Of a DNA stretch of 64,000 nucleotides, positions 1 to 10,641 are shown one piece after another. The notes below the pieces were generated by a model, which worked only from the letters and a program-made list of their open reading frames with translations, was not told the origin of the DNA and did no database searches. The stretch is from Circinella minor (Eukaryota; Mucoromycota; Mucoromycetes; Mucorales; Lichtheimiaceae): positions 124,001 to 188,000 of the forward strand of contig JAEPRB010000012.1 in the NCBI GenBank assembly GCA_016758965.1. Direction: 5' to 3'. The first letter of the stretch is position 1. The number at the start of each line of letters is the position of its first letter. A program made the position numbers and the translations under genes.

Positions 1-2923
1 CTTCTGTACTTACTCTCTCTCCTTTTATTCTTTTTTTTTTTGTTTACTTTAAACATCACGAATGTTTCCAAGAGTAATATCATCAGTTATCATCAGGATT
101 CATAAGACCTGAGTAGCCCAGTATATTCTTACACCCAGTCACAACAAACTTCTCCCTTGCACTTGTTTTTTGGTCATAGGTGGGTTCTATATTTCGGGCG
201 CACTCCCATGCCATACTCTGTCATCTGCAGATTTGTATAAAGCTTTACTAAACATAGTTGTCGTCGATCCTTATTAAGATATCAAAAAGTGAGTATATTT
301 TATTAAAATATATTGTAGATTCTAGATGAAATGTACCATTGTAAGCATGCTTGAAGAATAACATTAGTTGACCAAAATTGAAAGCTGGCCTACCATGACG
401 TACTCTAATGGGGAGTATCGGCTTTACCAATGTGTTCAGCTCTCGTGCCGTTCCAGGTATTAGTTTTGAATAAATGTTTTGTACCTCGAATACTGGGATT
501 TCGTATGCTATTTACCCCGCGGTTGTTATTAAATAGACTCTCTCAACATTTTTGAAAATAACGTAAAGTTTTATATAGTACAATAACATTCGATGGTTGT
601 ATGGTGCCAATCCTATAGTTCAAGTACTTATGTGTTTTTTTGAGGACTCTTTACAAACATTGGTAAGTATGCTAAAATAAATGTATAGTTGTTGGTGATG
701 TATTAATGTACTGATTGCACGTTCAGCAGAACGTGTGTTATAAAATTTTGGTGGTCTAGTTTCAAACATAGATCATGGATGTGTCGATGCTGACGTCGTT
801 CTTCATATGGAAATGCTAAGTATGCATATTTCTACGGTAATGGATCAATTGTTATTTACGGACAGGCTTGGATATTTGATTATTATGGATCTACGAATTA
901 ATGTTGATAATATATTTCTCGTCAAAATTCCATTGAAGAGCTAGTGTACATCCGATCACAAAGAGACATGGTCGCATCTACTTCCCCAGCAGAAGAATGG
1001 TTTTGTTCTACCGGCTGCTCGAATACCAAAGTAGGAACCACTGCCTGAAAGAACACGATCAGTCAACAGAACAGATGATACTAGCTTTTTCGTTCACATC
1101 CATTATGACAGGTATGTTAAAATAGATATAAATATGATCTTCGCAACACAACCTTTGTCCTACTCTTCCCCCTCCTTTGTAACTTGTTCAATACGGCAAA
1201 GAAGTAAACCAAAAGCCGATGTTCCAATCCACAATATTTAAATAAAAATCATTTCAATTATTATTTTCATAAATATGCAATTAGTATTTTTGACAGTATC
1301 AGATATTTGTTTGGATTGTATTATTTGTATACAACATCTAATAGCAGCGATTGAGATATAAATAGACTAATACTTCATTGGATTACATTTGGGAGTACAA
1401 ATGTCTAAATTAAGAACCTTCCTGCACTGAGTTATAATCCTATACCGCGAACCTCGCGAACCTCGCGAACCTCGCGAAAATTTCCCATGGTGCCTGTTTC
1501 CTAGAACAGAAATATAAATAAGTTGTATGAGTAGTTTGGATACGTACCGCTACGTATTGATGTAATCCTGTTAAGAAATCTCACTTGTTATAGTTCTATC
1601 AAATATTTTTCTTTGATGTCACATTTGCAAACAAATCGACTACGTACATCATTGAACTTTAATACTTTTGAACGAAGCTTTGACTCATATTCAATATGTA
1701 ATGTATAAAGTTTTACTCCGTATCTTCTTTTGTGTAATTATCATGATACATTTAAGTTGATGTATAATTAGTATATTGGTTGTTATCTACAAAACAACCC
1801 CAATGTCTTTGTAAATGTTGGTCAAATATATGATAGCAACAGTTTGTTCCTTTCATAATTCAATACAAAACAATGCTTTTGAATGTCGTTGGATTTTATA
1901 CATATGATTAGCCAGTTGGCAGAAAAGAAGATATATATTTAAAAGAAGTTCTTACTTACAATTTAACCAAGGAAAGGTAACTACATATCAACATTTCCGA
2001 AACAACAAAAAAAGTCAAATGTTTGGACGAATGTTACATAAAGGCGGAGAAGTCAAACTTTCGAACGAAGAATTGCCAGAAGTAAACTAGTCCGTACATC
2101 TCTGATGTTGTACTATAGAGTTTCTTGTAATGAATGCACTTATTAGTCGATGTTCTACCAAATCATCTGACCTTCATATGATACGTATATACAAAAAAGA
2201 TATAATATTTAGTTATTTTGATAATATTCTCTAGAGCTCAGAAAGTCGTGTATGTATTTTCACTGTATGTCATGTATATAGAGGAACAGTGAATTAGTTT
2301 TTAAGAGAGCAGATTGATTGATTTGCATGTTTATACAGTACGTATTGACAATGTATTTGAAAAGATAGCTACTGAGAAAAGGGATAATATTTACAAATCA
2401 ACGGTTGTCGTCTTAATAATTTTCTACTCTCATCATTAGATAATACGCGAAAATTGACAGCGAAGTATGATAGCAGAACTTGTTAAGATAATGAAGGAGT
2501 AGCAAATCTCTAGATAATAATGTTCATCATTATTTGAATATCAAGATTTCTTAATAGTTTGTTTGCGTGAATGAAAAAAAAGCAAAGTTTAAATAGATCA
2601 AGATAATCTTGTAGCAACAATATATTACGATCGCCAAAGGATACACACACACGCAGACACAAAAGGATACTGGATAGTCTGTTACTGTATAATGTAGTTA
2701 GATAGAAAATAATAATCTAATAGTATGATGTGCATGATATGTGTGCTACATGCTGTTTTATTTATATAAAATATACAGCATATCTACACATGCAATAATA
2801 CAGAACTAACGATAAGTTTCCCAAATATAAAATATATAAACTCGGATAAGTAGTTTCAATACAAAACGGTAACCAATCGCACTGACGTTATGACTCTCAC
2901 ATACATTATATTTTTTTTGTTTA
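1..2923. other. AT-rich region without a convincing gene
   Basis: No exon chain could be built here. Two stretches read like protein but match no family I know: a minus-strand open frame at about 248-520 (87 codons, no stop, balanced composition) and a minus-strand stretch at about 914-1047 that follows a good acceptor (TTCTTTCAG). A plus-strand open frame at about 755-945 is equally open, so chance is possible. The rest is AT-rich with TACGTA palindromes and a 9-bp tandem repeat at 1446-1478. The last part (2700-2923) is the 3' flank of the minus-strand gene that ends at 2924. Confidence 0.5.
1446..1478. repeat. 9-bp tandem repeat CGCGAACCT x3.7
   Basis: Three perfect head-to-tail copies of CGCGAACCT and a partial fourth. 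It is a GC-rich island in very AT-rich DNA, and each junction makes a TCGCGA palindrome. No gene is attached to it. Confidence 0.85.
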
Positions 2924-5089
2924 TTATTTCTTCCCTTTTGGTTTTCCCGATGCCCTTGATTTTTTATTGCCTCCACTTCCCTTGGACAGACCACGTTTTT
3001 GTGCTCGCCTGGCGTGTATAGCGCGATTTTGTGCAGGTGTCCGTTTACTACCGCGTCCTTGACGAGATCCACCCCTTCGACGTTTTGGTGCAGAAGAAGA
3101 CCTTCCTGGTGTTCGTCGTTGTTGTGAAGAAGATGAGGATGTTTGCCGAGTACCTTGATTATAATACTGTGGATGGTCCTGTGGATTAATACTTTCAAAT
3201 CCTTCAAGTGGTGATAAATATCCATCATCATCATCATCATCACCGTCGTTGTTGTTATAATTACTGTCATTGTTGTAATCAAAAGGAATAGGGCCAGGGC
3301 CACTCAAATCAATAACACCATCACTATCACTCCTACTATCCTCTGCATCGGATAATACCATAACATTATCTCTAAAAGAATCGCGTAAATCGGCCATAGA
3401 ACTACTTGATCGAGGTTCCGCACTACTTTGTTGGTCTTGACGTTGCTGATCTTTCTGGTCTAAATTATTCAATTCTTCGTCGATATGCCGTTCTAGGTCT
3501 TTTACAGGAATCGCAGCTTCACATAACACACATGTTTTTAATTCGTTTACCCCATTATCATCACTGTACTCTTCAATGTCACTATATGTCCCATCCACTA
3601 TAGGTGTGGGTGTTCGTCTTCGTCGTTGTGATGCTAATCGATCCAAATTTTGGTGCCGCCGTTCTCGTGATGATATATCTGTTTGATTCTGTCGTTGGTC
3701 AATAAGTAAAATTGGTGATTCTTGATTCCCGTTGTACCTTTTATTGGAAGACGACGACCGTGAATTACTAGGTTCAATTGTTGATATGTCAGCATTATCA
3801 GCCATACAATCGGAAGCATGCGCTTCAATTATATCAAAAGAAAATAACTTGTTGCATAACGGACATTTATGTTCTTTATCATTATTGTTTGCCTAACCAT
3901 AGTAATAAGAAAACAAAGATATTTAAATTTAGCATAAGGTTCATGAGTCCATATCGGACTTATACTTTATCATATATTCTATGAGTAATACCATGAGTGT
4001 GTTATTATTGGTGTCATTATCTTGAATGAACAAAAGGGAAGATGAATAATCTTGATCATGTTTTCGTCGTTTGGGTATATTTAACGTATCAAGGGTTGAT
4101 GATGATGGTGGTGGTGGTGGTGTTGATGATGGTATACTACTTTCTGTAATCGTTCTTGCAGGACGTTTGCCCTTATCTCGGTTAGATGCTGTGATATTTG
4201 TAGTATGAAATGGTGACGATGATTCTAATGCAGTTGCATATGATGATGTGTTATCTAATGAAAAAGGGAGAGGTGATTTAAGTGTTTTGTTGTAAGGTAT
4301 TGATGGAGGGCTAGGAGTGAATATATCTCGTGAATTGAATGATGGTGTCCAATTTGTTAAATCATCAACTTCTGTATCTTGGGTATCATTTGATAATCGT
4401 GCGGTTGATGTTGTTGCTGGTTGTGTTTCGGTAGTTGTTGTTTCATCAATATCAAAAGTCGCTATCTTACTTGTGTTGACTTTATCTTCGTGCTTAATAA
4501 TAGGACTACTATTAAAATCCTCAAACTCCACTACGAATTCCTCTTCCTCTTCTACTACGGGCACTTCTTGTTTAACTTTAGTACATCCATTTTCTTGTTT
4601 GATATTAGAGTCTTCCTCATCATATAAATCATCAAAGTGTATCACATGTTCCTCCTCTGCTTCAAGATGTCGCTCTTTTTTAATTTTCACAGGATTTGCA
4701 GGTTGTTGTTGTTTTCGTTGTTGCTGCGTGCTCACGTTATCCTTAATATAATTTTTTTCTTCATAATCAGTAGACAAAGGTAGTTGAGAATCGCTATTGT
4801 TTTCCGTTCGTGTTCTTCTTCGTTGCTTATTCTTTGGAATGCACAACCGCTTTATACGAGGAAAAGGTTGAAAATCATTATCGTCGTCGTCACTCATTAT
4901 TATAGGTAGTTGTTCCTGTCGCTTTTCCTTTTGAGATTCCTGTAAACTTAATTCAATTGCCCTCTGAAGGTCAGAATCTTGCTGTATTTTATTTTCTTTC
5001 CCAGGGTGCTTTTGTGGATCAGTTGTAGAAAGCCATGCTTTAAGTATTGGATTGGTTGGTGTATTAGCACGTTTTTGAGAAAGGACCAT
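2924..5089 (-). CDS. UIM and tandem RAP80-like zinc finger protein
   Basis: Two exons (5089-3992 and 3892-2924) joined in phase 0 across a 99-nt intron (ATG|GTATTA ... GGTTAG|GCA) give 688 aa. A ubiquitin-interacting motif lies at about residues 39-54 (acidic start, LQRAIELSLQES core). Just after the splice junction is a UBZ4-type finger (CPLC 376-379, His391, Cys395). About 90 residues later comes a second finger-like motif (CVLC 487-490, His502) whose fourth ligand is Glu506, not Cys. The rest is disordered: acidic and Ser/Thr/Asp-rich in the first half, with a very basic Lys/Arg/Gly tail suggesting nuclear or nucleic-acid binding. The order UIM, CPLC finger, CxLC finger resembles animal RAP80/UIMC1, which reads K63 ubiquitin at DNA breaks; that link is inference from the motifs. 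The start is the first Met of the long exon. No convincing upstream exon was seen. Confidence 0.75.
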
Positions 5090-6700
5090 GAATCAATAAA
5101 ACAAAACAAAAAACAATTAGAGAAGTTGAACTGCGCTCCTTTTTTCACCAACTTATAAATTAAAGACTTTTTTTTGAAAACGGGATTTGGAGATAATTCT
5201 TACTCTTAAAAAATATACTTAAAATATAGTTGCTATGTATTATTTGTTATTCTATCAACAGTGCCCCACCTTTTTATATCTATAATCGAATACATCAAAC
5301 TAACTCCTGAAAGTATGAAAATATGCTTAAACTAAGAAACTGTTGAGTACAAGTGCACAAAAAGCTAACGAAAGGGAAGTAGAACTTCATGCGAATCCTC
5401 AACCTGAAAAAGTATGTGACTTGTTTCTCATGCTGTCAATTGTCGCATCGTGTTTGCATTGTGGATATGTAGATATAATATTGAGACCATCACATTGATA
5501 AATATTTTACGAGAAAATGAAGCTGATGATGCAATTGAAAGAAGCTACAAAAAAAGTCGTTCTTCTCTAAATGATTCCTAGACCAACGTATACAGTAATA
5601 GTAAATAATTAATGCTAGGCTTCACACATTTTATACTTCTTAATAACCACAGTCTCTCATTAAAACTAGATTTGTGAAGCTAATAAAGATCAATTATCAG
5701 TTATAGACCATATACATATAAGAAAAGCGTTAAGAAGACTATCATTTTGCTTATTATTCAGCATGCTGTAGTTTGTATTATAAACTAGTATCATGGCCGT
5801 TTTTATATCTTTAATGATGTATGCTGTCACCATAATTTTCCGATAATAATATACTAGGCTACCATAAAAATTAAGTTAAAGGGAAGATAAATAAATATTC
5901 TGATAATAAACAACGATACATAACAAAAGCTACTTTCAAAGATTCTGCACAGTAAAGTAGCACAGACCCCCGTCTAGCATATACTAGCTCTAGCCATCCA
6001 TCACACTCTTAAAAGATCATTACTGTATTTGACAATATCATTATACATTGATTTTTACAGATAATATATATATATATATTATTGTGTTTCTTGTTATACA
6101 TCTTTTACTAATGCTATATACTCATATATAAATGTGATGTGTACTCTGATCTAAGGGGGATTATTTATTAGTTCGTGTATGTTTTTATTTTTATTTTTTT
6201 GCTAAATTTCAATTCAGTAATGGAAACGTCAATACACCCTTTCAATTTTTTATGATAAGAATGAGTATCAATAAAATTAATTATGATGATTATTAGTATC
6301 TGAATAAGCATCCACAATATAAAGGTAAAGTTACAGAAAAGAAAGTCTCGTAGTTGATGAGAACTAGTTTGTTTATTCTTATGAGCTGTGAAGAAGACCC
6401 GCAAAATGAATGAGCGGAGATTGCAATATTAAACTCTTTGATATTTGGTTAGACTTCTCTATTTGACGTTAAATACAATTTTGACAGAAAATGCATAAAC
6501 ATAAATCTAATAGTTAGGCTTATCAAGTATTTGTTTGAAGAAAGAGATAGTAATGGCTAATCCAAGAAAACAAAAAAGTTTAATGTTTGGTTAGAAGCAA
6601 GACTAATTACTATTTTTAGTTAGTAGAAGCATATACCGCGGAGTATGGTTCTTTGTGTCCTTTTCTAGACCTTTTTTAAAAACGAAATCCTTTTTTTATA
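5090..6700. other. Intergenic, AT-rich, no feature seen
   Basis: This is the upstream flank of the minus-strand zinc-finger gene, then AT-rich DNA with a short (AT)n run near 6064-6080. The open frame at 6168-6404 (-) is Lys/Ile/Phe-rich and looks like chance. It ends at the inverted repeat of the element at 6701. Confidence 0.6.
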
Positions 6701-6838
6701 CAGTAAGGCTGGTAAATTATTGGCTGATTTAGAAATTTAAATGGTGACACTAAAAAAAATAATTTGGTGCTAACAAAAAAATAATTTGGTGAAATAATAA
6801 AAAATGATTGGTTGTTTTAAAATATTTTATTGACTCAA
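6701..6838 (+). repeat. Left terminal inverted repeat
   Basis: Outer end CAGTAAGGCTGG, inner end TATTGACTCAA. It pairs with 10041-10154 and is about 24 bp longer because the AATTTGGTG motif is repeated. Confidence 0.9.
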
Positions 6839-6959
6839 TGGTAAATTAAGAGTGGAAGCACCAAAATATTTTTTCCGATTTGGAGAAATAGAATGGCGAA
6901 TATATCTAGGGAGATTATTATGGGACATCATATTGCAAGCTTTGGATACTTTTGACGGC

Positions 6960-7330
6960 AGTGAGTCAGAGTTTTAGAAAGCTTCAATTTTGATTTGATA
7001 TTTTCACCTTGAGCTGAAATTGTTCAATGGGGTTCAGTTCTGGAGAGTGTGGAAGAAGATAGCTGCAGCGGTATCGAAGTTCAGTACGTTTTTATCGAGG
7101 GTATTTGCGCATTATCCATAACCAAATAGTTAAATTGAAAGGCTCTGTACTTGATGTTCATCGTATCCTTTGAAGATCTGTCATCTGCTGTTGCTACTGA
7201 AGTATTTCATGCTGTTGTTCTTTCCGCTGTTGTTGCTTTAGCTATTCCCTTTCCACTTCGCTTCTACATTCATGCTTATAATAATGCTAGTAAAAGCCCA
7301 TCTAGCAAAACAAAACAAAGAAAAAAATTG
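6960..7330 (-). pseudogene. Decayed Tc1/mariner (DDE) transposase fragment
   Basis: Read on the minus strand, the segment has two hallmarks of the DDE_3 (Tc1/mariner) catalytic core: YLVMDNAQIP at about 7095-7125 (family form is usually MDNAxxH, with the second catalytic Asp), and about 40 bases later YLLPHSPELNPIEQF at about 7020-7065 (family form LPPYSPxLNPIE with the third acidic residue). The two motifs lie in different frames, so at least one frameshift separates them, and stop codons interrupt the upstream part. No N-terminal HTH region was recognised. It is only the C-terminal half of a transposase and cannot be active. Confidence 0.75.
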
Positions 7331-9343
7331 AGTGCATTATCATCATAACAATTCACAATTTCTTTTTCTTTCCAGGAAAACATCATCAATCTTATTACCG
7401 AAAAAATATTTTCTCCATTGGAGGAGAGCCTACTTCGCAACGACGCTACTAACAAAGGTCCAATGTAGGCGTCAATGACCCTACCTGCAACCAGATGCGT
7501 TCACTCAGGGCGTCGCCCATGTTCGATGTCATGGTACAACTACTATAGTTACCTCGATGAGACAACAATAGATTCCTTGGCCAAATTGAATTTGGTATTA
7601 TTGTTTATTCATTTAAAAAGATATTTTTTTAAGTGTGAAATCAAAAATTTAGGCACGGCTAAAGTGAATGAGGCAGCGAAAGCCAATAAAAAAAAACTAT
7701 GACGTTTGGATTTACCCAATCACCTTTGACTATGACATGTTGCTGAGATTTAAACAGGTAAGCATAAAGCATAAGAGAGAAAAAGTTCATACATTATTAC
7801 TTTATTAGCGTCAATATTAAAAAAAAGTTATTGGTGTCATGGATTGGTCCAATAGTGTCACAATGGAATATAACTCCAATAATAAAAAGACGTGGGAGAA
7901 AAAACAGAAGAAAGAAATCCTAATGCCAGGAGAAAATCTAATGGAACAAAAGCATTATATAATGGAGAGTTCATGATTGCGTGTGTGGAGATGAAAATTC
8001 TACTTATGTTAGTGCTACCAAGAACATTGTTAACAACCGGACCATTAATAATGAATCTACCATTAGTCGAACTACTGCCATTGAATCCAGTGCTATGAAA
8101 TCGAGTTTATTTGAAGTGATAAGTACGTCTTCGAAAGTGTTGAACTGTAGCTGCAATAGAATTTAGTATTAACAGATCCAAATTCTATTATAGCACTACA
8201 AACATTTACAGATAGCAGCAGCAATAATAATCTCCTTGAAGACATTCATAAAAACATTTAAATACATGTACTATTTGTGGCACTTTTGAGTGTAAAGGGA
8301 ACAAAAAAGTAAAATACAACACTCTCTGTGGCAAATAAAATGGATGTCGAACAATAATATTTACAATATAATTTGGTCAAATATTATATTTACAGTAAGT
8401 ATAACAAATAGCTAGTTATTATTATTATTTTATTTTTTAAATAGTTATAAGTTCCAACCCATATATAAAATATAATTAATTGTTTTACAATAGAATAATC
8501 TCTATTTCGCTTCGCTACTAGGGTCATTTCCTAATTGAGAACAATTAATTTTTTCTTGCCTCATACATGTTATCCGGGCCCAAAATGTAGACGCGACATC
8601 AGGTTTTTTTATGCATATTTTTTATCCACTCCCTACATTATGTTTCCCGGCAATGAAGGTAAAAGTATAGCTGTCAAAGGAAGAGGCGTAAAAAATGCTG
8701 GTGTCAGCTTATTTTTTTTTTATAGATTTGAATACTTTCGTTACAGAAGTCAATTCACCCACTTTGCAGGCTTTTGCTTCGAACAGTGTAGAACAAATTG
8801 CTCAGTGGACAATTGATCAATCTTGCAATATAGACACCGAGATCTTTTAATTTATGGCATAAGCAATTTGTAAAAAGTCTCGCTATCTTCCGGCCAGAAA
8901 CACAGATCAAGTAAGTCTTCACATTCTATTCTCGTTTCTTAGACTAAAAAATATTTTTTTATCGTTAGGAAGCAGACTATGTCAAAAATCCAGACTACTA
9001 TTGCAACATTGAAAACAAAAATGGTCAGTATGGGGGGCCTTTTGGATAGCTTTTTTTTCTTTGTTATGATACTTATTTTTTTATAAAGCGAAACTGAGTC
9101 TAGCTATATTACCGGTGGTTTTGATTTGCTGAATTCATATAGTACTACTCCTCCTAGTCCACAAGTTCCCATTGATGTTGGTGAGATTCTTCAATCAAAT
9201 ATTACTTCACCCAGTGAAGTACCAAGTCCTTCCTTCCCCCCAAATAATCTAAATCCACCAAGTCAAGATCTTTCTTCATTTGTTGTTCCATTAAGTCAAG
9301 TAATTAATCAGGATACTGATGGTCATCTACAAGGAGCCAGGTT

Positions 9344-9560
9344 TCAGTCTTTTCTTGTGTTGCCACCAGCTAATCGTCCATACCGAGTACGCGTTCTGGG
9401 GGCTAATGAATTTGGATTCAAATCTTGACTGTTTTTCAAATTTGTACTTGGTTCCCAACTTGCTTCATGTATAGGATAACCTAACCATTTAATAAGATAT
9501 TCTGTTTTTCGATTTCTTGTTCTCTTGTCTAAAATAAATTCAACTTCATATTCTTCTTGA
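9344..9560 (-). pseudogene. Chromodomain fragment (Ty3/gypsy chromovirus-like)
   Basis: On the minus strand about 70 codons read EYEVEFILDKR, then TEYLIKWLGYPIHEASWEP and a short basic tail (TRTRYGRLAGGN) before a TGA at 9344-9346. This is a chromodomain: a beta strand with the E-x-I-L-D-x-R start, the Y-L-I-K-W-x-G-Y strand pair and the A-S-W-E-P turn. Standing directly upstream of a stop, it matches the C-terminus of chromovirus (Ty3/gypsy) integrases. No integrase, RT or LTR was seen next to it. It lies within the TIR element and is probably nested debris. Confidence 0.7.
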
Positions 9561-10040
9561 TTACTTGGTTAGGCAGCACCGGCTATATCTACTGCTTAAT
9601 TGCTCATCGTGGTGTATATGTTGCTAAGCTTATTGATATCCTGACAATCCCTACCTCTGTAAATGGCTTGCTGGAATTTGAGAATACTCTCTGGCTTCTC
9701 TTTGCTTTTAAGGTATTCTCTTCCCCCTTCCCTCCAAAAAAACGAACCATTGACTGACTGAAAGTTTCAAAGGATTTTACATTGCGAATAGGTATGATTG
9801 CCTAGCATTCCTTGGAGGAAAGACGAAAAGTAGATCCATTTCGGGTAGTTATCGATGTCGCTGTTGCAACTCCTTCTCCCACCCTTCATGAAATTTTTTT
9901 TACACCAACTACACACCGTGTCAAGAGAATGAAAACAGAAGATAATGTTTAGTATACCTTTGTCCAATAATCTTTTTTTTTTCGTCTCCTGCTGTCTTTT
10001 ACTCCATATATACCATTATATACTATAAAAGCTATTTCAA

Positions 10041-10154
10041 TTGAGTCAATAAAATATTTTAAAACAACCAATCATTTTTTATTATTTCACCAAATTATTT
10101 TTTTAGTGTCACCGTTTAAATTTCTAAATCAGCCAATATTTACCAGCCTTACTG
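10041..10154 (-). repeat. Right terminal inverted repeat
   Basis: Inverted copy of 6701-6838, from TTGAGTCAATA to CCAGCCTTACTG. Confidence 0.9.
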
Positions 10155-10596
10155 TCATCCAACAGTAAGTACCAATTATCCCATCAACTCTACTATCACA
10201 AACATGAACTAAACACTATAATATCTCCACATTTATACGAGATAGGAGCATATTGATTAAAATTATAATGATAATGAACGCCTATTAATAACAAACAAGC
10301 TATAATATAAACAAAGGGCAACCGAGTTAATAATCTGGGAACTTGTTTCTTATTATTACTTTTGATCCAAAAATAGTGTTTGGTTACATTATAATTGGAA
10401 TCTCGTTAGTTGAGTGTTGTGTAACTAGAGAAATTAGACGATACACAAGCATTTAATTAACATTTTTTTAGCAGCAAAGTACACTCATTATTTCTCTCTC
10501 TCCCACTCCTTTTTTCTTTTCTTTTTCTTCAACAAACCCACTCATTTTTTTGCACTCCTTAAGTAAACTCCTCCACATTCCCGTTTGCCATTCCCT

Positions 10597-10603
10597 TATA
10601 TAA
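10597..10603 (+). promoter_or_regulatory. TATA box of the Trp-repeat protein gene
   Basis: TATATAA lies 39 bp before the ATG at 10642, after a long C/T-rich tract (about 10490-10565) of the kind found in strong fungal promoters. Confidence 0.45.
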
Positions 10604-10641
10604 TATTCTAGAATTTTGTTCTCTTAAACTATAATTATACA

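Larger units (their letters stand above)
6701..10154. mobile_element. 3.45-kb DNA transposon with long TIRs, decayed
   Basis: The left end (6701-6838) and right end (10041-10154) are inverted copies of one sequence of about 115-138 bp. Both begin CAGTAAGGCTGGTAAAT and run through GGCTGATTTAGAAATTTAAA to TATTGACTCAA. The left copy carries an extra ~24-bp duplication of its AATTTGGTG segment. The left flank is TA; the right flank is TC, so the Tc1/mariner-type TA target duplication is not perfect. Inside are a broken DDE transposase (-, about 6960-7330) and a chromodomain fragment (-, 9344-9560), plus open stretches that do not join. I read it as a non-autonomous or dead Tc1/mariner-superfamily element, possibly with nested retrotransposon debris. 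Confidence 0.8.

Noticed and set aside
2806..3303. Alternative minus-strand frame of 165 codons
   Set aside because: It overlaps the zinc-finger gene in another frame and has poly-Met/Ile low complexity from (CAT)n codons.
9126..9428. Plus-strand Pro/Ser-rich open frame of 100 codons
   Set aside because: It partly overlaps the opposite-strand chromodomain fragment, has no family motif and lies in a decayed element.
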